In this document: one piece after another, positions 26,192 to 34,925 of the stretch | Numbering within the stretch: the stretch's first letter is position 1 | How the letters are laid out: each line of letters opens with the position of its first letter | NCBI RefSeq assembly: GCF_014841105.1 | Contig: NZ_JACYWE010000001.1 | Span: 229,517-293,516 of the forward strand | Source: Lolliginicoccus lacisalsi | Lineage (GTDB): Bacteria > Actinomycetota > Actinomycetes > Mycobacteriales > Mycobacteriaceae | DNA: 64,000 nucleotides | Direction: 5' to 3' | Position numbers and translations under genes: made by a program | Notes under the pieces: model-generated | Database searches by the model: none | What the model was told of the DNA's origin: nothing | What the model saw: only the letters and a program-made list of their open reading frames with translations

Positions 26192-26211
26192 TTGAGGACA
26201 CCTGTCGTCAA
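26192..26211. promoter_or_regulatory. Probable TetR operator 2
   Basis: Near-perfect 20-bp palindrome: half sites TTGAGGACA and TGTCGTCAA around CC, one mismatch. It lies between the divergent acyl-CoA dehydrogenase and TetR genes and is the better of two copies. Confidence 0.65.
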
Positions 26212-26222
26212 TCTGGCCATGA

Positions 26223-26238
26223 TGTGACGTGCACCACA
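26223..26238. promoter_or_regulatory. CRP-like site in the TetR promoter
   Basis: TGTGACGTGCACCACA: a perfect left half TGTGA, six bases, and CCACA, one base off the TCACA consensus. It lies about 50 bases upstream of the TetR start. One mismatch and no functional evidence, so tentative. Confidence 0.4.
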
Positions 26239-26289
26239 GCAACGGTACGCCGCTAGCATGAGAGGCTGCGCTCAAGAAGGGAGCTGGCG

Positions 26290-26940
26290 TTGACCGCGCG
26301 AAACGAGACCCCGGCGACGCCGCCGCGAACGTGGGGCGGCACGACCATGGCAGAACGACGCGCCTTCCGCCGTGGCGCGCTCATGGACACCGCCCTCGAC
26401 CTGATCGGCGAGAACGGCTGCGCGGCCGTGACGGTGCGCTCGCTGTGCCGAGCCTCCGGACTCACCGATCGATACTTCTACGAGAACTTCCCCAACCGGG
26501 ACGCCCTGCTCGTCGAGCTCTACGAGCAAGTCGCCGCGGAAGCGCACGACGCGCTCGTCACAGCAGTTCCAGGAACCGCGCGAGAAGACGAGCAGATCCG
26601 CGCAGCTGTCGAGGAATTCGTCAGGCTCACCATCGACGACCCCCGCAAAGGTCGGCTGCTCCTCGTCGAACCACTATCGGAACCCGCGCTGAACGGCCTC
26701 AGCATCGCCACCGTCCCCCGATTCACCAAGCTGGTCCTCCAGCAGATCCCCCACGAACTCGGCCGCACCAAGCGCGCACTGATCGCCACCGGGCTCGCCG
26801 GCAGCCTCGGCGCAATCTTCCTCTCATGGCTCTCCGGCCAGCTCAAGGCCAGTCGCCAAGAGATCATCGACCACTGCGTGGAGATCCTCCTCGCAGCAAC
26901 GCGAACCGGCCAGCCCGCGAGATCAACAGATGGGGCGTGA
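26290..26940 (+). CDS. TetR-family regulator of the fatty-acid operon
   Basis: 216-residue TetR repressor. The helix-turn-helix is 'TVRSLCRASGLTDRYFYENF' at about residues 48-67; the C-terminal ligand domain is helical and not specific. The start is a TTG with AAGGGAG (26277-26283) upstream; the first 20 residues form a proline/threonine-rich arm before the conserved domain, and an internal ATG at 26347 is an alternative. Divergent from the acyl-CoA dehydrogenase operon with two operators between, so it probably represses both and responds to an acyl-CoA or fatty acid. Confidence 0.92.
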   Translation: MTARNETPATPPRTWGGTTMAERRAFRRGALMDTALDLIGENGCAAVTVRSLCRASGLTDRYFYENFPNRDALLVELYEQVAAEAHDALVTAVPGTAREDEQIRAAVEEFVRLTIDDPRKGRLLLVEPLSEPALNGLSIATVPRFTKLVLQQIPHELGRTKRALIATGLAGSLGAIFLSWLSGQLKASRQEIIDHCVEILLAATRTGQPARSTDGA

Positions 26941-26962
26941 ACAAGGAAACTAGGATCGAACC

Positions 26963-27445
26963 GTGTCGACATTCAACGGACTGCCCGCACATCCCCTCCT
27001 CGTTCACTTCCTGGTGGTGCTGCCACCCGCGCTAGCGCTCCTGCTCATCACTTGCGCCGTCTGGCCCGCGGCGCGCGAACGCTTCGTCGTCACCCTCCTG
27101 CCGCTATCACTGGTGATCCTCATCCTGACCCCCCTGACAACCAGCGCAGGCAATGCCCTCGCCGAAGTATTCCCGCCCGAGCTGATCGCCGAGCACAAAG
27201 AACTCGGCGAAACGATGATCTACGTCTCGGCCTCCCTCGTCCTCGTATCCGCACTGGTCACCGCCGTTTACATGCTCGGAAAGCAACGCAAGCTCAACGC
27301 CGCCATCCCGATCGCGGTCGCCGCGATAACCATCGTCGTGGGCATAGCCGCCTGCTACCAGACCTACCGCATCGGCGACTCGGGAGCGCGAGCCGTGTGG
27401 GGCGGGACGACACTATCCCTCGGCCCCGCGGTGACCGGGCCCTGA
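26963..27445 (+). CDS. DUF2231 membrane protein
   Basis: 160-residue integral membrane protein with about four transmembrane segments. The N-terminal 'NGLPAHPLLVHFLVVLPPALA' is the diagnostic DUF2231 motif with conserved histidines (HP..VH), which could bind haem or metal. GTG start 22 bases after the TetR stop; 'AAGGAAAC' precedes it. Function unknown. Confidence 0.88.
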   Translation: MSTFNGLPAHPLLVHFLVVLPPALALLLITCAVWPAARERFVVTLLPLSLVILILTPLTTSAGNALAEVFPPELIAEHKELGETMIYVSASLVLVSALVTAVYMLGKQRKLNAAIPIAVAAITIVVGIAACYQTYRIGDSGARAVWGGTTLSLGPAVTGP

Positions 27446-27497
27446 CGATTAGCGGCTAGCCCGGCCGGGGTGGCGTGGGCGACCCTCGATTGGCCGG

Positions 27498-27548
27498 CCG
27501 ATCGTGAAAGCCTAGCCACATCCAGCGTGGCCAGATCTTCACGATCGC
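27498..27548. repeat. Palindromic repeat family A, copy 3 (degenerate left arm)
   Basis: Left arm CCGATCGTGAA (27498-27508) then diverged bases, inner stem GCCAC/GTGGC, right arm GATCTTCACGATCG (27534-27547). It lies in the gap between the DUF2231 gene and the ESX-like operon. Confidence 0.75.
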
Positions 27549-27612
27549 GGCTCCGCGGCTCGGCGGCTCCGCGGCTCGGCGGCCGCGCGGCTCGGCGGCC
27601 GCGCGGCTCGGC
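27549..27612. repeat. Four 16-bp GC-rich tandem repeats
   Basis: Two units of GGCTCCGCGGCTCGGC followed by two of GGCCGCGCGGCTCGGC, end to end with no spacers. They start directly at the end of repeat A copy 3. No coding role seen; the rest of the 27446-27737 gap holds no gene. Confidence 0.85.
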
Positions 27613-27737
27613 AGTCCAGCGGCCCCCGCGCAGGCACTCAACCCTAGAACTGTGCGCTAGCTCACACGGTGGAACCTGGCAGCGCTCCAATGCATCTATT
27701 CATGCATGGACAGTCCACGACCGGGAGGAATCCGCGC

Positions 27738-28067
27738 ATGACTCAGCCCCCTGTTCTTGGCGCGCCGGGCGGTCTGTGGATCACTCCGGCGGCGGTCACT
27801 GAACTGATCGGCGCCCTCGAGGCGTTCGCGAGCGAGATCGGCGGCCACAACGCTGCGAAGGTTACCGACGAGGTCGCGGCCGCGTTGCCTGCTTCCGATA
27901 CTGCTCGTGCGCTGACCCACTTCTCGACCGCATTGTCCGGGGCGCTGGCCCACATGTCGGATCGCGCTCTCGATCTGGCTCAGGTGGCGCGGTTTACCTG
28001 GAACGATATGGCTGGCGCGGACGCCGCTCTGGCCGCGGACATCGCGGGTATCGAGGAGGCGGGATGA
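27738..28067 (+). CDS. WXG100/ESX-like small helical protein
   Basis: 109-residue, alpha-helical, alanine-rich protein without signal peptide. Two predicted helices separated by a turn and a 'FTWNDMAGADAALA' stretch resemble WXG100-type ESX partner proteins, although the strict W-x-G motif is absent. It overlaps the next gene by four bases (ATGA), the usual pairing of ESX substrates encoded two by two. The ATG is chosen because GGAGGAA lies just upstream (27721-27727). Confidence 0.75.
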   Translation: MTQPPVLGAPGGLWITPAAVTELIGALEAFASEIGGHNAAKVTDEVAAALPASDTARALTHFSTALSGALAHMSDRALDLAQVARFTWNDMAGADAALAADIAGIEEAG

Positions 28068-30400
28068 GGCCGACGCGTTCCCAGTGGGAGCAGACCTGGC
28101 CCGCGGTGCTGGCGTTGGGCGAGAACCGCGCGAGCCGTCTGGCCAGCACAATCCTCGAGGAGAGCAACTCATTGATGCGCACGTTCACCAGCGAGGCGAT
28201 CGAGTGGACGGGCGCTGCCCGTGACGCTGCCGAGGAGCGTGGGCAGCGCGAGCATGGGCGGAACAAGCAGGTCGCGTTCGCGCTGGAGGACTTCGCGCTC
28301 GAGTGCACCGCCGCCATGAATGCGCTCGCTCCCCTGGTCAGCGAAGTCCGATCCCTGCTCATCGGGGCGGAGGCGCAGGGCCTCACGGTCACGGAGGACT
28401 GGACGGTCATGGTTCCTACGTCCGCGGATTCCGCCACGGCCAACGAGGCAGCCACGTTGCAGGGACGCCTGGCAAGCTTCATCGATGAGTTCGACCGCAT
28501 CGACTCCCGAACCGCTCGCGCGATCAACGACATCACGGCGGTCCTGCGGGAACATGCGCCCGAGGGAGAGGGACTGTCCGCGAAGCAGGGCCGGGAGGCT
28601 GGGCAACTGCTCGGCAGCGAGCGGGAACTGACCGACAGCGATCTCGCTCGCATCGGCCAGGAACTGCGGACAGCCGGGCTCAGCGCCGAGCAGATCCGCG
28701 TGCTCGCCGAGGGCGGCACGGTCACCGACGTGCCCGAATCGACTTGCGAGTACCTCGGTGAGCTCGTTGGCACCGCGGGCCTCGACGGCATCATGCGCCT
28801 TCACGATTCCTTCGCCGCGCAAGCAACACCCGATAGCGCAGCGAATATCAAAGCCCTTGCCAATGCCCTACTGATCGTGTCCAACGAGAACATCGGCAGT
28901 GCCCCCGGCTCAACAGGTGGGTACGACAACCTGCCCGCCGATATCCGCGCTCTCCTCGGCGACCGCTACGGCGATGGGCCCGACGCCAATGCGGAGGGGC
29001 AAGGCCCGGCACCACGCGAGATGGCGGATTTCGCGTCGCTCCTTGCCAGCTCCGATCCTTCCCTGCCACCGGGCGAGCTTCTCGGCATCGAGCTTGGGCG
29101 CCAGGCAGCCAACCTTGAACTCGAAGCCAGGGAAGCACGGGATCACCGATCCTCGCCCAGCATGACCGGGCTCGGCCTCGACACCTACTTCGCCAGCGAG
29201 CGCGACGAGCACTACAGCACCGCGCTCGAGGACCTCCTCGGTGTCGCTACGCGCAACCCCGACGCGTCGGCCGCGCTGCTCGCCGGAACGACCAGCGACG
29301 GCCACGCCATCGAGGGCTACGACCGCGACGCCACGGTCATCCCCCTCATGACGCGCCACTGGGAGGATCCGCAGCCCATCACAGCCATGCTCGAATGGAT
29401 CGGCACCGACGCCCTCAGCGACGATCCCGGCATCCGCACGCGCGGGCAACACGGCTTCACCGACCTCATCGAGATCACCACCACAACCGCCACCGGCAGC
29501 GGAGGCAACAACTTCCAGGAGCTGATGAGCACCAGCCGCGGCTCCCTCGGCCAGCAGAACCCCGCTCTCGCCCAGCAGCTCGTCGCATCCTCCGCGCCCT
29601 ACATGAACGCGCTCGGCGGGATGCACCACAGCCTGTCCGGTCTCGACGAGATCCAATACATCGCCCCGGGCGACAGCGTTCGCTTCATGACGCTGATCAG
29701 TACCGACGGGAAAGCCGCGGAAGCACTCGCCGCGAATGTCGACATCCAGCAAGTGATGAACGCGAGCTCCGTGCCCCACCTCGGCGGCGCGGAAGCGCAA
29801 GTCCTCGGCTCCGCCAATGGACGGCTGTCGACGTACCTCGAATCCGCGCTCACCGCCGAACAGGGGCACCGCGAGGCCTACGCTCGCGAAGTCGACGACC
29901 ACGCCAAGGCCACCCGCCAGGGCACGACCAGTGTTATCGCGGGCACCGTCGGCGCGCTCCCCACGGTCGGCGCGCCCGTCGCGGGATTGCTCACCGCCGT
30001 GTTCGGCGACTACACCACCCCCGACGGATTGGTCGACTACGAGACGTTCAGCCGCAACGCTGACTTTGGAGCGGAGGACCGCGCCGTCACTTTGCAGCAG
30101 TTGCAGGCCATCGCCATCGCCTCCGGACTGCCCCTCGACCAGTACCCCGAGGCGTTGATCGACCACACGGGCGAACCACGGCCCGCGACCGTGGGGGAGG
30201 TTGTTGCGCAAGCGGAGCATCCCAGTCAGCCTCAGCAGCTTCGCAGCGACCTCGCCGAGGCGCTCCACCAGCATGGGCTTGGACACGTCCTGAACCGCTA
30301 CGAGTACGGGACCGAGGACGCGACCATCCGCGCCGACGCGAAGCCCGTGAGCAACGAGCACTACACTCGCCTCGCCCGAGGAGATTGGGACCAATCATGA
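28064..30400 (+). CDS. Large ESX-associated protein with TPR-like region
   Basis: 778-residue protein resembling the actinobacterial 'TPR repeat region-containing' proteins encoded after small WXG100-like partners. The first ~150 residues are helical ('QWEQTWPAVLAL', 'FTSEAIEWTGAARDAAEERG'), fitting an ESX-secreted N-terminal domain. Residues about 380-600 contain helical repeats around 'DREHYSTALEDLLGVATRN'-like elements, and a glycine-rich hydrophobic stretch near 625-645 could insert in a membrane. I see no nuclease, protease or NADase motif at the C-terminus. Possible secreted effector or cell-surface protein; function unproven. Confidence 0.78.
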   Translation: MRPTRSQWEQTWPAVLALGENRASRLASTILEESNSLMRTFTSEAIEWTGAARDAAEERGQREHGRNKQVAFALEDFALECTAAMNALAPLVSEVRSLLIGAEAQGLTVTEDWTVMVPTSADSATANEAATLQGRLASFIDEFDRIDSRTARAINDITAVLREHAPEGEGLSAKQGREAGQLLGSERELTDSDLARIGQELRTAGLSAEQIRVLAEGGTVTDVPESTCEYLGELVGTAGLDGIMRLHDSFAAQATPDSAANIKALANALLIVSNENIGSAPGSTGGYDNLPADIRALLGDRYGDGPDANAEGQGPAPREMADFASLLASSDPSLPPGELLGIELGRQAANLELEAREARDHRSSPSMTGLGLDTYFASERDEHYSTALEDLLGVATRNPDASAALLAGTTSDGHAIEGYDRDATVIPLMTRHWEDPQPITAMLEWIGTDALSDDPGIRTRGQHGFTDLIEITTTTATGSGGNNFQELMSTSRGSLGQQNPALAQQLVASSAPYMNALGGMHHSLSGLDEIQYIAPGDSVRFMTLISTDGKAAEALAANVDIQQVMNASSVPHLGGAEAQVLGSANGRLSTYLESALTAEQGHREAYAREVDDHAKATRQGTTSVIAGTVGALPTVGAPVAGLLTAVFGDYTTPDGLVDYETFSRNADFGAEDRAVTLQQLQAIAIASGLPLDQYPEALIDHTGEPRPATVGEVVAQAEHPSQPQQLRSDLAEALHQHGLGHVLNRYEYGTEDATIRADAKPVSNEHYTRLARGDWDQS

Positions 30401-31188
30401 CAACGTTCCGACGACGCATAGCCGCCTTCGCGCTGGCGCCCGCCCTCCTGCTCGCCGGCTGCACCACCACCGGCCCCAGCGACCCGGCCACTTCGACGTC
30501 CGTAGCAACCGATGATTACGCCTTCCCCATCGACGAGGTCGGCGATGTCACCTTTGCCTGGACCGCAGCCGACGGTATCGACCTGCTCTCCCCCGAGGCC
30601 ACCATCGTCCGCGCCACCGATGAGGCCATTGCAGTGGCCGGTTTCGTCGGCGAGCAGCTTTCCTACCCAGGCCTCGACGAGTTCTGGCGCGACTTCAACG
30701 ACCAATTGCGCCCGGTCGACCGACTGCGCACGCTTCACAGTGGTGTTGAACAGCGTCGCTGGGCCGGCACCACCGACTACCACATCTACAAGCTCGAATG
30801 GAACGGCAACGAGCTCTCTGCCGAGTACTGCGTCGACGACAGCTATCTCGCGACATCTGCCGATGAGGGCCGTAGTTTCCGCTGGTTGCGGTCATCGATA
30901 ACCCGCGTCACCACCAGGAAGCTCACCCTCGCCCGCGACACCACCGACCCGCCGGCACCTCCACCAGCACCCACCGGCCGGCGCGCCCCCACCTGGAACG
31001 CCTTCGACGGCTGGCGCGCCATCGACCTCTTCCAATCAGGCGACTTCGACCACTGCACCACCTGGTACAACACCCGCGACCGCGACCCCGACCGCCCTTA
31101 CTGGCCCCAGTACTCCTCGCGCGACCCCGAGCACCGGCCCCCGCCAGGACCAAACCCACCCATCGCGCCGCCAACCCCCGGCTGGTGA
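30397..31188 (+). CDS. Lipoprotein of the ESX-like operon
   Basis: 263-residue lipoprotein with signal peptide and lipobox LAGC at about residues 17-20. The mature protein is of unknown family; it ends in a proline-rich, aromatic tail (DPDRPYWPQYSSRDPEHRPP region). ATGA overlap with the large upstream gene makes it the third member of the operon. It could be a surface partner or immunity-like factor for the large protein (speculative). Confidence 0.8.
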   Translation: MTTFRRRIAAFALAPALLLAGCTTTGPSDPATSTSVATDDYAFPIDEVGDVTFAWTAADGIDLLSPEATIVRATDEAIAVAGFVGEQLSYPGLDEFWRDFNDQLRPVDRLRTLHSGVEQRRWAGTTDYHIYKLEWNGNELSAEYCVDDSYLATSADEGRSFRWLRSSITRVTTRKLTLARDTTDPPAPPPAPTGRRAPTWNAFDGWRAIDLFQSGDFDHCTTWYNTRDRDPDRPYWPQYSSRDPEHRPPPGPNPPIAPPTPGW

Positions 31189-31216
31189 GCACAGCGAAGG
31201 AAGGCACCTGGACATT

Positions 31217-31277
31217 TGCTAGTCAATGTCGCGTGACACGCCGCGACACGCGCCGTCGTTGATGACATTGACCAGCA
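31217..31277. terminator. Long hyphenated inverted repeat between convergent genes
   Basis: Arms TGCTAGTCAATGTC (31217-31230) and GACATTGACCAGCA (31264-31277) pair with one G-T, with an inner GCGTG/CACGC stem. It separates convergent genes ending at 31188 and 31318, so a bidirectional terminator is likely. No second copy was noticed. Confidence 0.65.
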
Positions 31278-31317
31278 GATTCCGCAAGCAGCAGGCGAAC
31301 CGGCGCCGGACTGCGGG

Positions 31318-32343
31318 TCAGCGCGAGCTGGTGACCCGGGTGTAGAGGCTCTCGCCGGCGCGCTTGGTCCGCCGCCATTCCGCGGCTACTTCCGGTGTGC
31401 CGCGGAGGTCAACGCGCGCTTCCCAGAGATATGTTGTCGGCCAGCGCCGGAAGACGGGCAGCACGGTGGTCACTACACGCATCAACGGCGGGAGTCCTCG
31501 CGGCCGCCACCCACGCGTCACAGTGAGGGTGAGTGTCGCAACCTCGCCACCGGTGCAGACCCATTCGCCCGATATGACGTCGGCGTGCTCACCGATGGAG
31601 AGGGACCACTTCCCTTTGCGTTCGTCCCCGTGCGAGAGCGTTCCTGGGGCGGGTGGCTCGGCCGAGAAGTGCAGGCGCGCGTGCGCGGCTTCGGGTCGTC
31701 CCGCTTCACGCCGTCCGTCGCTGTCCGGGGGATTGACGTTGACTACCCACAGGCCCGACGCATACTTGATCAAGTGACGGCGGTGCAGCCAAGCTCCGGG
31801 CAGCCGGCCCAGCGTCACGGGGACGCCGTCTATGCGCACCACTGGGTCAATGCTGGTACGGCGGACAAGATTGAACCGGCGCATCCAGACGAGCATCAAT
31901 GCCGTTGGTTGCTCGATGGCAGCTCCGACCGGAGCCAGGAACTCTGCCGAGCGCTGCGGCTTGCCACCCCGGTCGTCGACCGAGATCTCGATCGATCGCC
32001 CTGTCGTGTCTCGTAGCGCGATGCGCGCGCGAACCCCCGTGTCGGTTACGTCGAGCACGGCTGGTTCGATCTTGGTGGTCCTCCATTCACCGAGTCCCGC
32101 ACCGATGCCATATGCCATGCGATCGATGCTTAGTCCGGCTTGGTGATACACGTCGACCTTGCCGTTCTCGCGCCGGCTCATCAGCACGAGGATCCCGGTG
32201 CCGTGCTCGGCGTCGTCGAAGTACTGGACCTCGATGCCCTGGTAGACCGGATGATTGTGGATCTCGAAATTCAGCATGGCGGCGATCGTGTCGAGCCGCA
32301 CGGAGATCGGCCATTGCAGTCCGCTGTCCTGAGAACTTCCCAT
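31318..32343 (-). CDS. Hypothetical protein
   Basis: 341 residues, or 319 if translation starts at the internal ATG 32277 (MLNFEIHNHP), which gives a cleaner N-terminus. I do not recognise the family. The sequence is beta-rich, with strands such as 'GTGILVLMSRRENGKVDVYHQAG' in outline, no signal peptide, and ends 'WRRTKRAGESLYTRVTSSR'. It could be a lipocalin- or carotenoid-hydratase-like beta-barrel, but this is only an impression. Codon usage and long open frame support a real gene. It is transcribed alone, convergent to the ESX-like operon. Confidence 0.7.
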   Translation of the reverse strand: MGSSQDSGLQWPISVRLDTIAAMLNFEIHNHPVYQGIEVQYFDDAEHGTGILVLMSRRENGKVDVYHQAGLSIDRMAYGIGAGLGEWRTTKIEPAVLDVTDTGVRARIALRDTTGRSIEISVDDRGGKPQRSAEFLAPVGAAIEQPTALMLVWMRRFNLVRRTSIDPVVRIDGVPVTLGRLPGAWLHRRHLIKYASGLWVVNVNPPDSDGRREAGRPEAAHARLHFSAEPPAPGTLSHGDERKGKWSLSIGEHADVISGEWVCTGGEVATLTLTVTRGWRPRGLPPLMRVVTTVLPVFRRWPTTYLWEARVDLRGTPEVAAEWRRTKRAGESLYTRVTSSR

Positions 32344-32509
32344 GACCTCATCATGGTGGTGCGGCTCGGACTCGGACAGGGTCCTTGTTCTCGTGTGCCG
32401 GAGCCGAAAGGCCCACGCGGGTCGCGCCGTTCCCCGGTGGTTGGCTACGAAGCTCGGGAAACGGGCTCGGCAGCCGATTCACTGCCTGGGGGCAGCCGCG
32501 CCCGCTCGT

Positions 32510-33757
32510 TCAACCCGTCACCTCGAACCGCATGCCGGCGTGGCGGGTGAGGCGTTCGATGAATCGTTCGTCGAACATGGTGGCGGGTGTCCAGGAGCCG
32601 CCTGGCCGTCCGGTCTTGGCGCCGTCCTTGGCGTGGTCGAGGGCGAGGCTGGTGGCGGCCTGGCCGAGTATCTTGCTGCTGGATCCGTAGCCGGGGTCGC
32701 CCTCGCCGGTGACGGTGACCCGCAGCATCTCGCCGTTGTCATTGCGGCCGATGAAGCGGATGTCGTAGCGTCCGGCTGCCTGCGCCTCGGGGCTGGGTCC
32801 CTCGCCGGGCTTGGGCAGCACGTACCGCTGCAGGAGGCTTCGCGTGGGCTTGATGGCGGCGCTGGCCATGAATGCGCCGAGCCCGGCCACGAGCGCGAGC
32901 GCAGCGGCACGGCCTCGGATGCCGGTTCCGGTCAGCATGCCCTCGTTGTAGGTGAACTGGTGGCCGTAGGCCTTGCCGGATAGCGCGTTGGAGCGGTGCA
33001 CGACGCGCTCGTTGACCGCTGCCATGACGAAGGGTGCAGCCCAGGCGTCGAAGGCGGGGTCGAACTCGGCGGACTTGACCCAGTGCTGCCGCGCGGTGAA
33101 GCCATGCTCCGGCGGGCACAGGTAGTAGGGGTTGGTCAGTGCCTTGCGCAATGCGGGATCGGCGGCCGCTTCCTCGACGATGTTGATCATGCTAGCGATG
33201 GTCCCGCCGGATGCGCCGCCCTTGAGCGCCTTGACCCGCATCGTGACGTGCGTGGCGGGAGCGCCCCATCGCTCGAGCGCCTGTTGCTGCAGGAAATAGA
33301 CGCCCATGTCGGAGGGCACTGAGTCGAAGCCGCAGCAGTGGACGAGGCGCGCGCCGGTCCGTTGAGCCGTGGGCTCGTGCTTGTCGATCATCCGCTTGAT
33401 CCATTGCGTCTCGCCGGTGAGGTCGCCATAGTCGGTGCCTGTTTCCGCGCATGCCTTGAGCAGTGGCTCGCCGTAGAGGGCGTACGGTCCCACGGTCGAG
33501 ACCACGACCCGCGCCTGGGCGCAGAGCGCGCGCAGCTCGTCCTCGTTCGTGGCGTCGGCGAGGATGATGGGCACGGACTCGCCTGCTGCGCCGAGCGACC
33601 GCCTGACGGCCTCGAGCTTTGCTCGCGACCGGCCAGCAATGGCCCACCGGACCGGCTCGGGCTGGCTGGCGAAGTGGTTGGCGAGGTACTGGGTCATGAT
33701 CGTGCCGACGAAGCTGGTGGCGCCAAACACCACGAGGTCATGGTCCGGGTGGGTCAT
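32510..33757 (-). CDS. Trans-acting enoyl reductase / saccharopine dehydrogenase-like
   Basis: 415-residue Rossmann-fold oxidoreductase. The N-terminus 'DLVVFGATSFVGTIMTQYLA' is the nucleotide-binding motif, followed by 'WAIAGRSRAKLEAV' and 'VVSTVGPYALYGEPLLKAC', and 'GTDYGDLTGETQWIKRMI', all typical of the mycobacterial trans-acting enoyl reductase group that serves lipid polyketide synthases. Start at the ATG 33757, where AAGGAC lies upstream. Substrate here unknown; it is about 5 kb from the PKS-like operon and separately transcribed. Confidence 0.9.
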   Translation of the reverse strand: MTHPDHDLVVFGATSFVGTIMTQYLANHFASQPEPVRWAIAGRSRAKLEAVRRSLGAAGESVPIILADATNEDELRALCAQARVVVSTVGPYALYGEPLLKACAETGTDYGDLTGETQWIKRMIDKHEPTAQRTGARLVHCCGFDSVPSDMGVYFLQQQALERWGAPATHVTMRVKALKGGASGGTIASMINIVEEAAADPALRKALTNPYYLCPPEHGFTARQHWVKSAEFDPAFDAWAAPFVMAAVNERVVHRSNALSGKAYGHQFTYNEGMLTGTGIRGRAAALALVAGLGAFMASAAIKPTRSLLQRYVLPKPGEGPSPEAQAAGRYDIRFIGRNDNGEMLRVTVTGEGDPGYGSSSKILGQAATSLALDHAKDGAKTGRPGGSWTPATMFDERFIERLTRHAGMRFEVTG

Positions 33758-33854
33758 CGATGAGTCCTTCTCGGGTTGGCTGTCGAGCAGGTGACGGGGC
33801 GGCCGCTGTGGTGCCTTTCTACCGGAACCCCGGGCGCGTGCCCACCCCTGGTGA

Positions 33855-34694
33855 TCATTTCGTGCCGGGGACCGGGAACTGGGCGCGCATCGCGAGGTCC
33901 CAGAGCTTGTCCGGGGTGATCCGCCGCTGCAGGATGGCCAGGCTGGCGCTGGGAGTGACGGTGTAGCGGGCCCTGGGGCGCTTTCGCTCGATCGCCTTGC
34001 GGATGACCTTGGCCACGGAATCTGGCCCGCCCCCGGCGAGCTTGCCGACTCGGCTCGCGTAGACCTCAGCAGTCGCCTCGCCGACGCGCGCGTTGAAGTC
34101 ACCGTATGGCCCGTCCTCGAGGCCCTGCACCGAGCCGACCGCGGTGCCCGCGAACTCTGTGGTGATCAGTCCGGGCTCGATCAGGACGACCTGGACACCG
34201 AATCCTTGGACCTCGAACCTCATCGCATCGGAGATCGCCTCGACCGCGTGCTTCGTCGCGTGATAGATGCCGCCGCCGGGGAAGGTCAGCTTGCCGCCCA
34301 TGGAGCCGATGTTGATAATCCGCCCCCGGCCAGCTTCGCGCATCCCGGGCAGGACGAGCTGGCTCATCCGGATGAGGCCGAAGACGTTCGTCTCGAACTG
34401 CTTGCGGATGTTGTCGAGCGGTATGGTCTCGACGGCGCCCGATTGCGAGTAGCCAGCGTTGTTCACCAGTACTTCGACCGAGCCCTCGTCGCTCTCGACC
34501 TTGGCGACCGCGGCGGCCATGGATTGCTCGTCGGTGACATCGAGCGCCAGGGTGCGGCACCCCTTGCTGGCGAGGTCGCGCAGGGTTTCCGGCCGCCTCG
34601 CTGTGGCATAGACGGTGTGGCCATGGGCGGCCAGGTCAGCGGCGGTGGCTGCCCCGATCCCGCTCGAGCAGCCAGTGATGAGCACAACGGTCAT
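33855..34694 (-). CDS. Short-chain dehydrogenase/reductase
   Basis: 279-residue classical SDR. Cofactor motif TGCSSGIG at about residues 7-14, NNAG, catalytic serine in 'NIGSMGGK' and the YxxxK pair in 'YHATKHA'. The basic residues after the second strand (TARRPE) suggest NADPH. ATG 34694 is preceded by AAGGAG; a longer frame upstream lacks a ribosome site. The 231-bp gap to the next gene holds only a weak CRP-like element at 34778-34791. Confidence 0.93.
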   Translation of the reverse strand: MTVVLITGCSSGIGAATAADLAAHGHTVYATARRPETLRDLASKGCRTLALDVTDEQSMAAAVAKVESDEGSVEVLVNNAGYSQSGAVETIPLDNIRKQFETNVFGLIRMSQLVLPGMREAGRGRIINIGSMGGKLTFPGGGIYHATKHAVEAISDAMRFEVQGFGVQVVLIEPGLITTEFAGTAVGSVQGLEDGPYGDFNARVGEATAEVYASRVGKLAGGGPDSVAKVIRKAIERKRPRARYTVTPSASLAILQRRITPDKLWDLAMRAQFPVPGTK

Positions 34695-34925
34695 GGGTTC
34701 TCCTTGCTCGGGCGTGAGCGGGACCCGGGCTGGGTTCTCCGTCCTCGGTCCAGTTAACACCAGTTCGCGGTCGAGCAGTGGTCCACATCACAGCCCCATG
34801 TGGAACCTGGTGCGCGCGCGGTGCGTCCATATCTGTCGACACCGCCGAAAAGCGCGGTGCATGCCGGTGCTCTTGCCGCGACGAGGATGAACGAGGGGTC
34901 GTCGCGGCGAGGCCAGCGGTTGCGC

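Noticed and set aside
34778..34791. CRP-like GTGG-N6-TCAC upstream of the SDR gene
   Set aside because: One half is degenerate and no second evidence; not listed as a feature.
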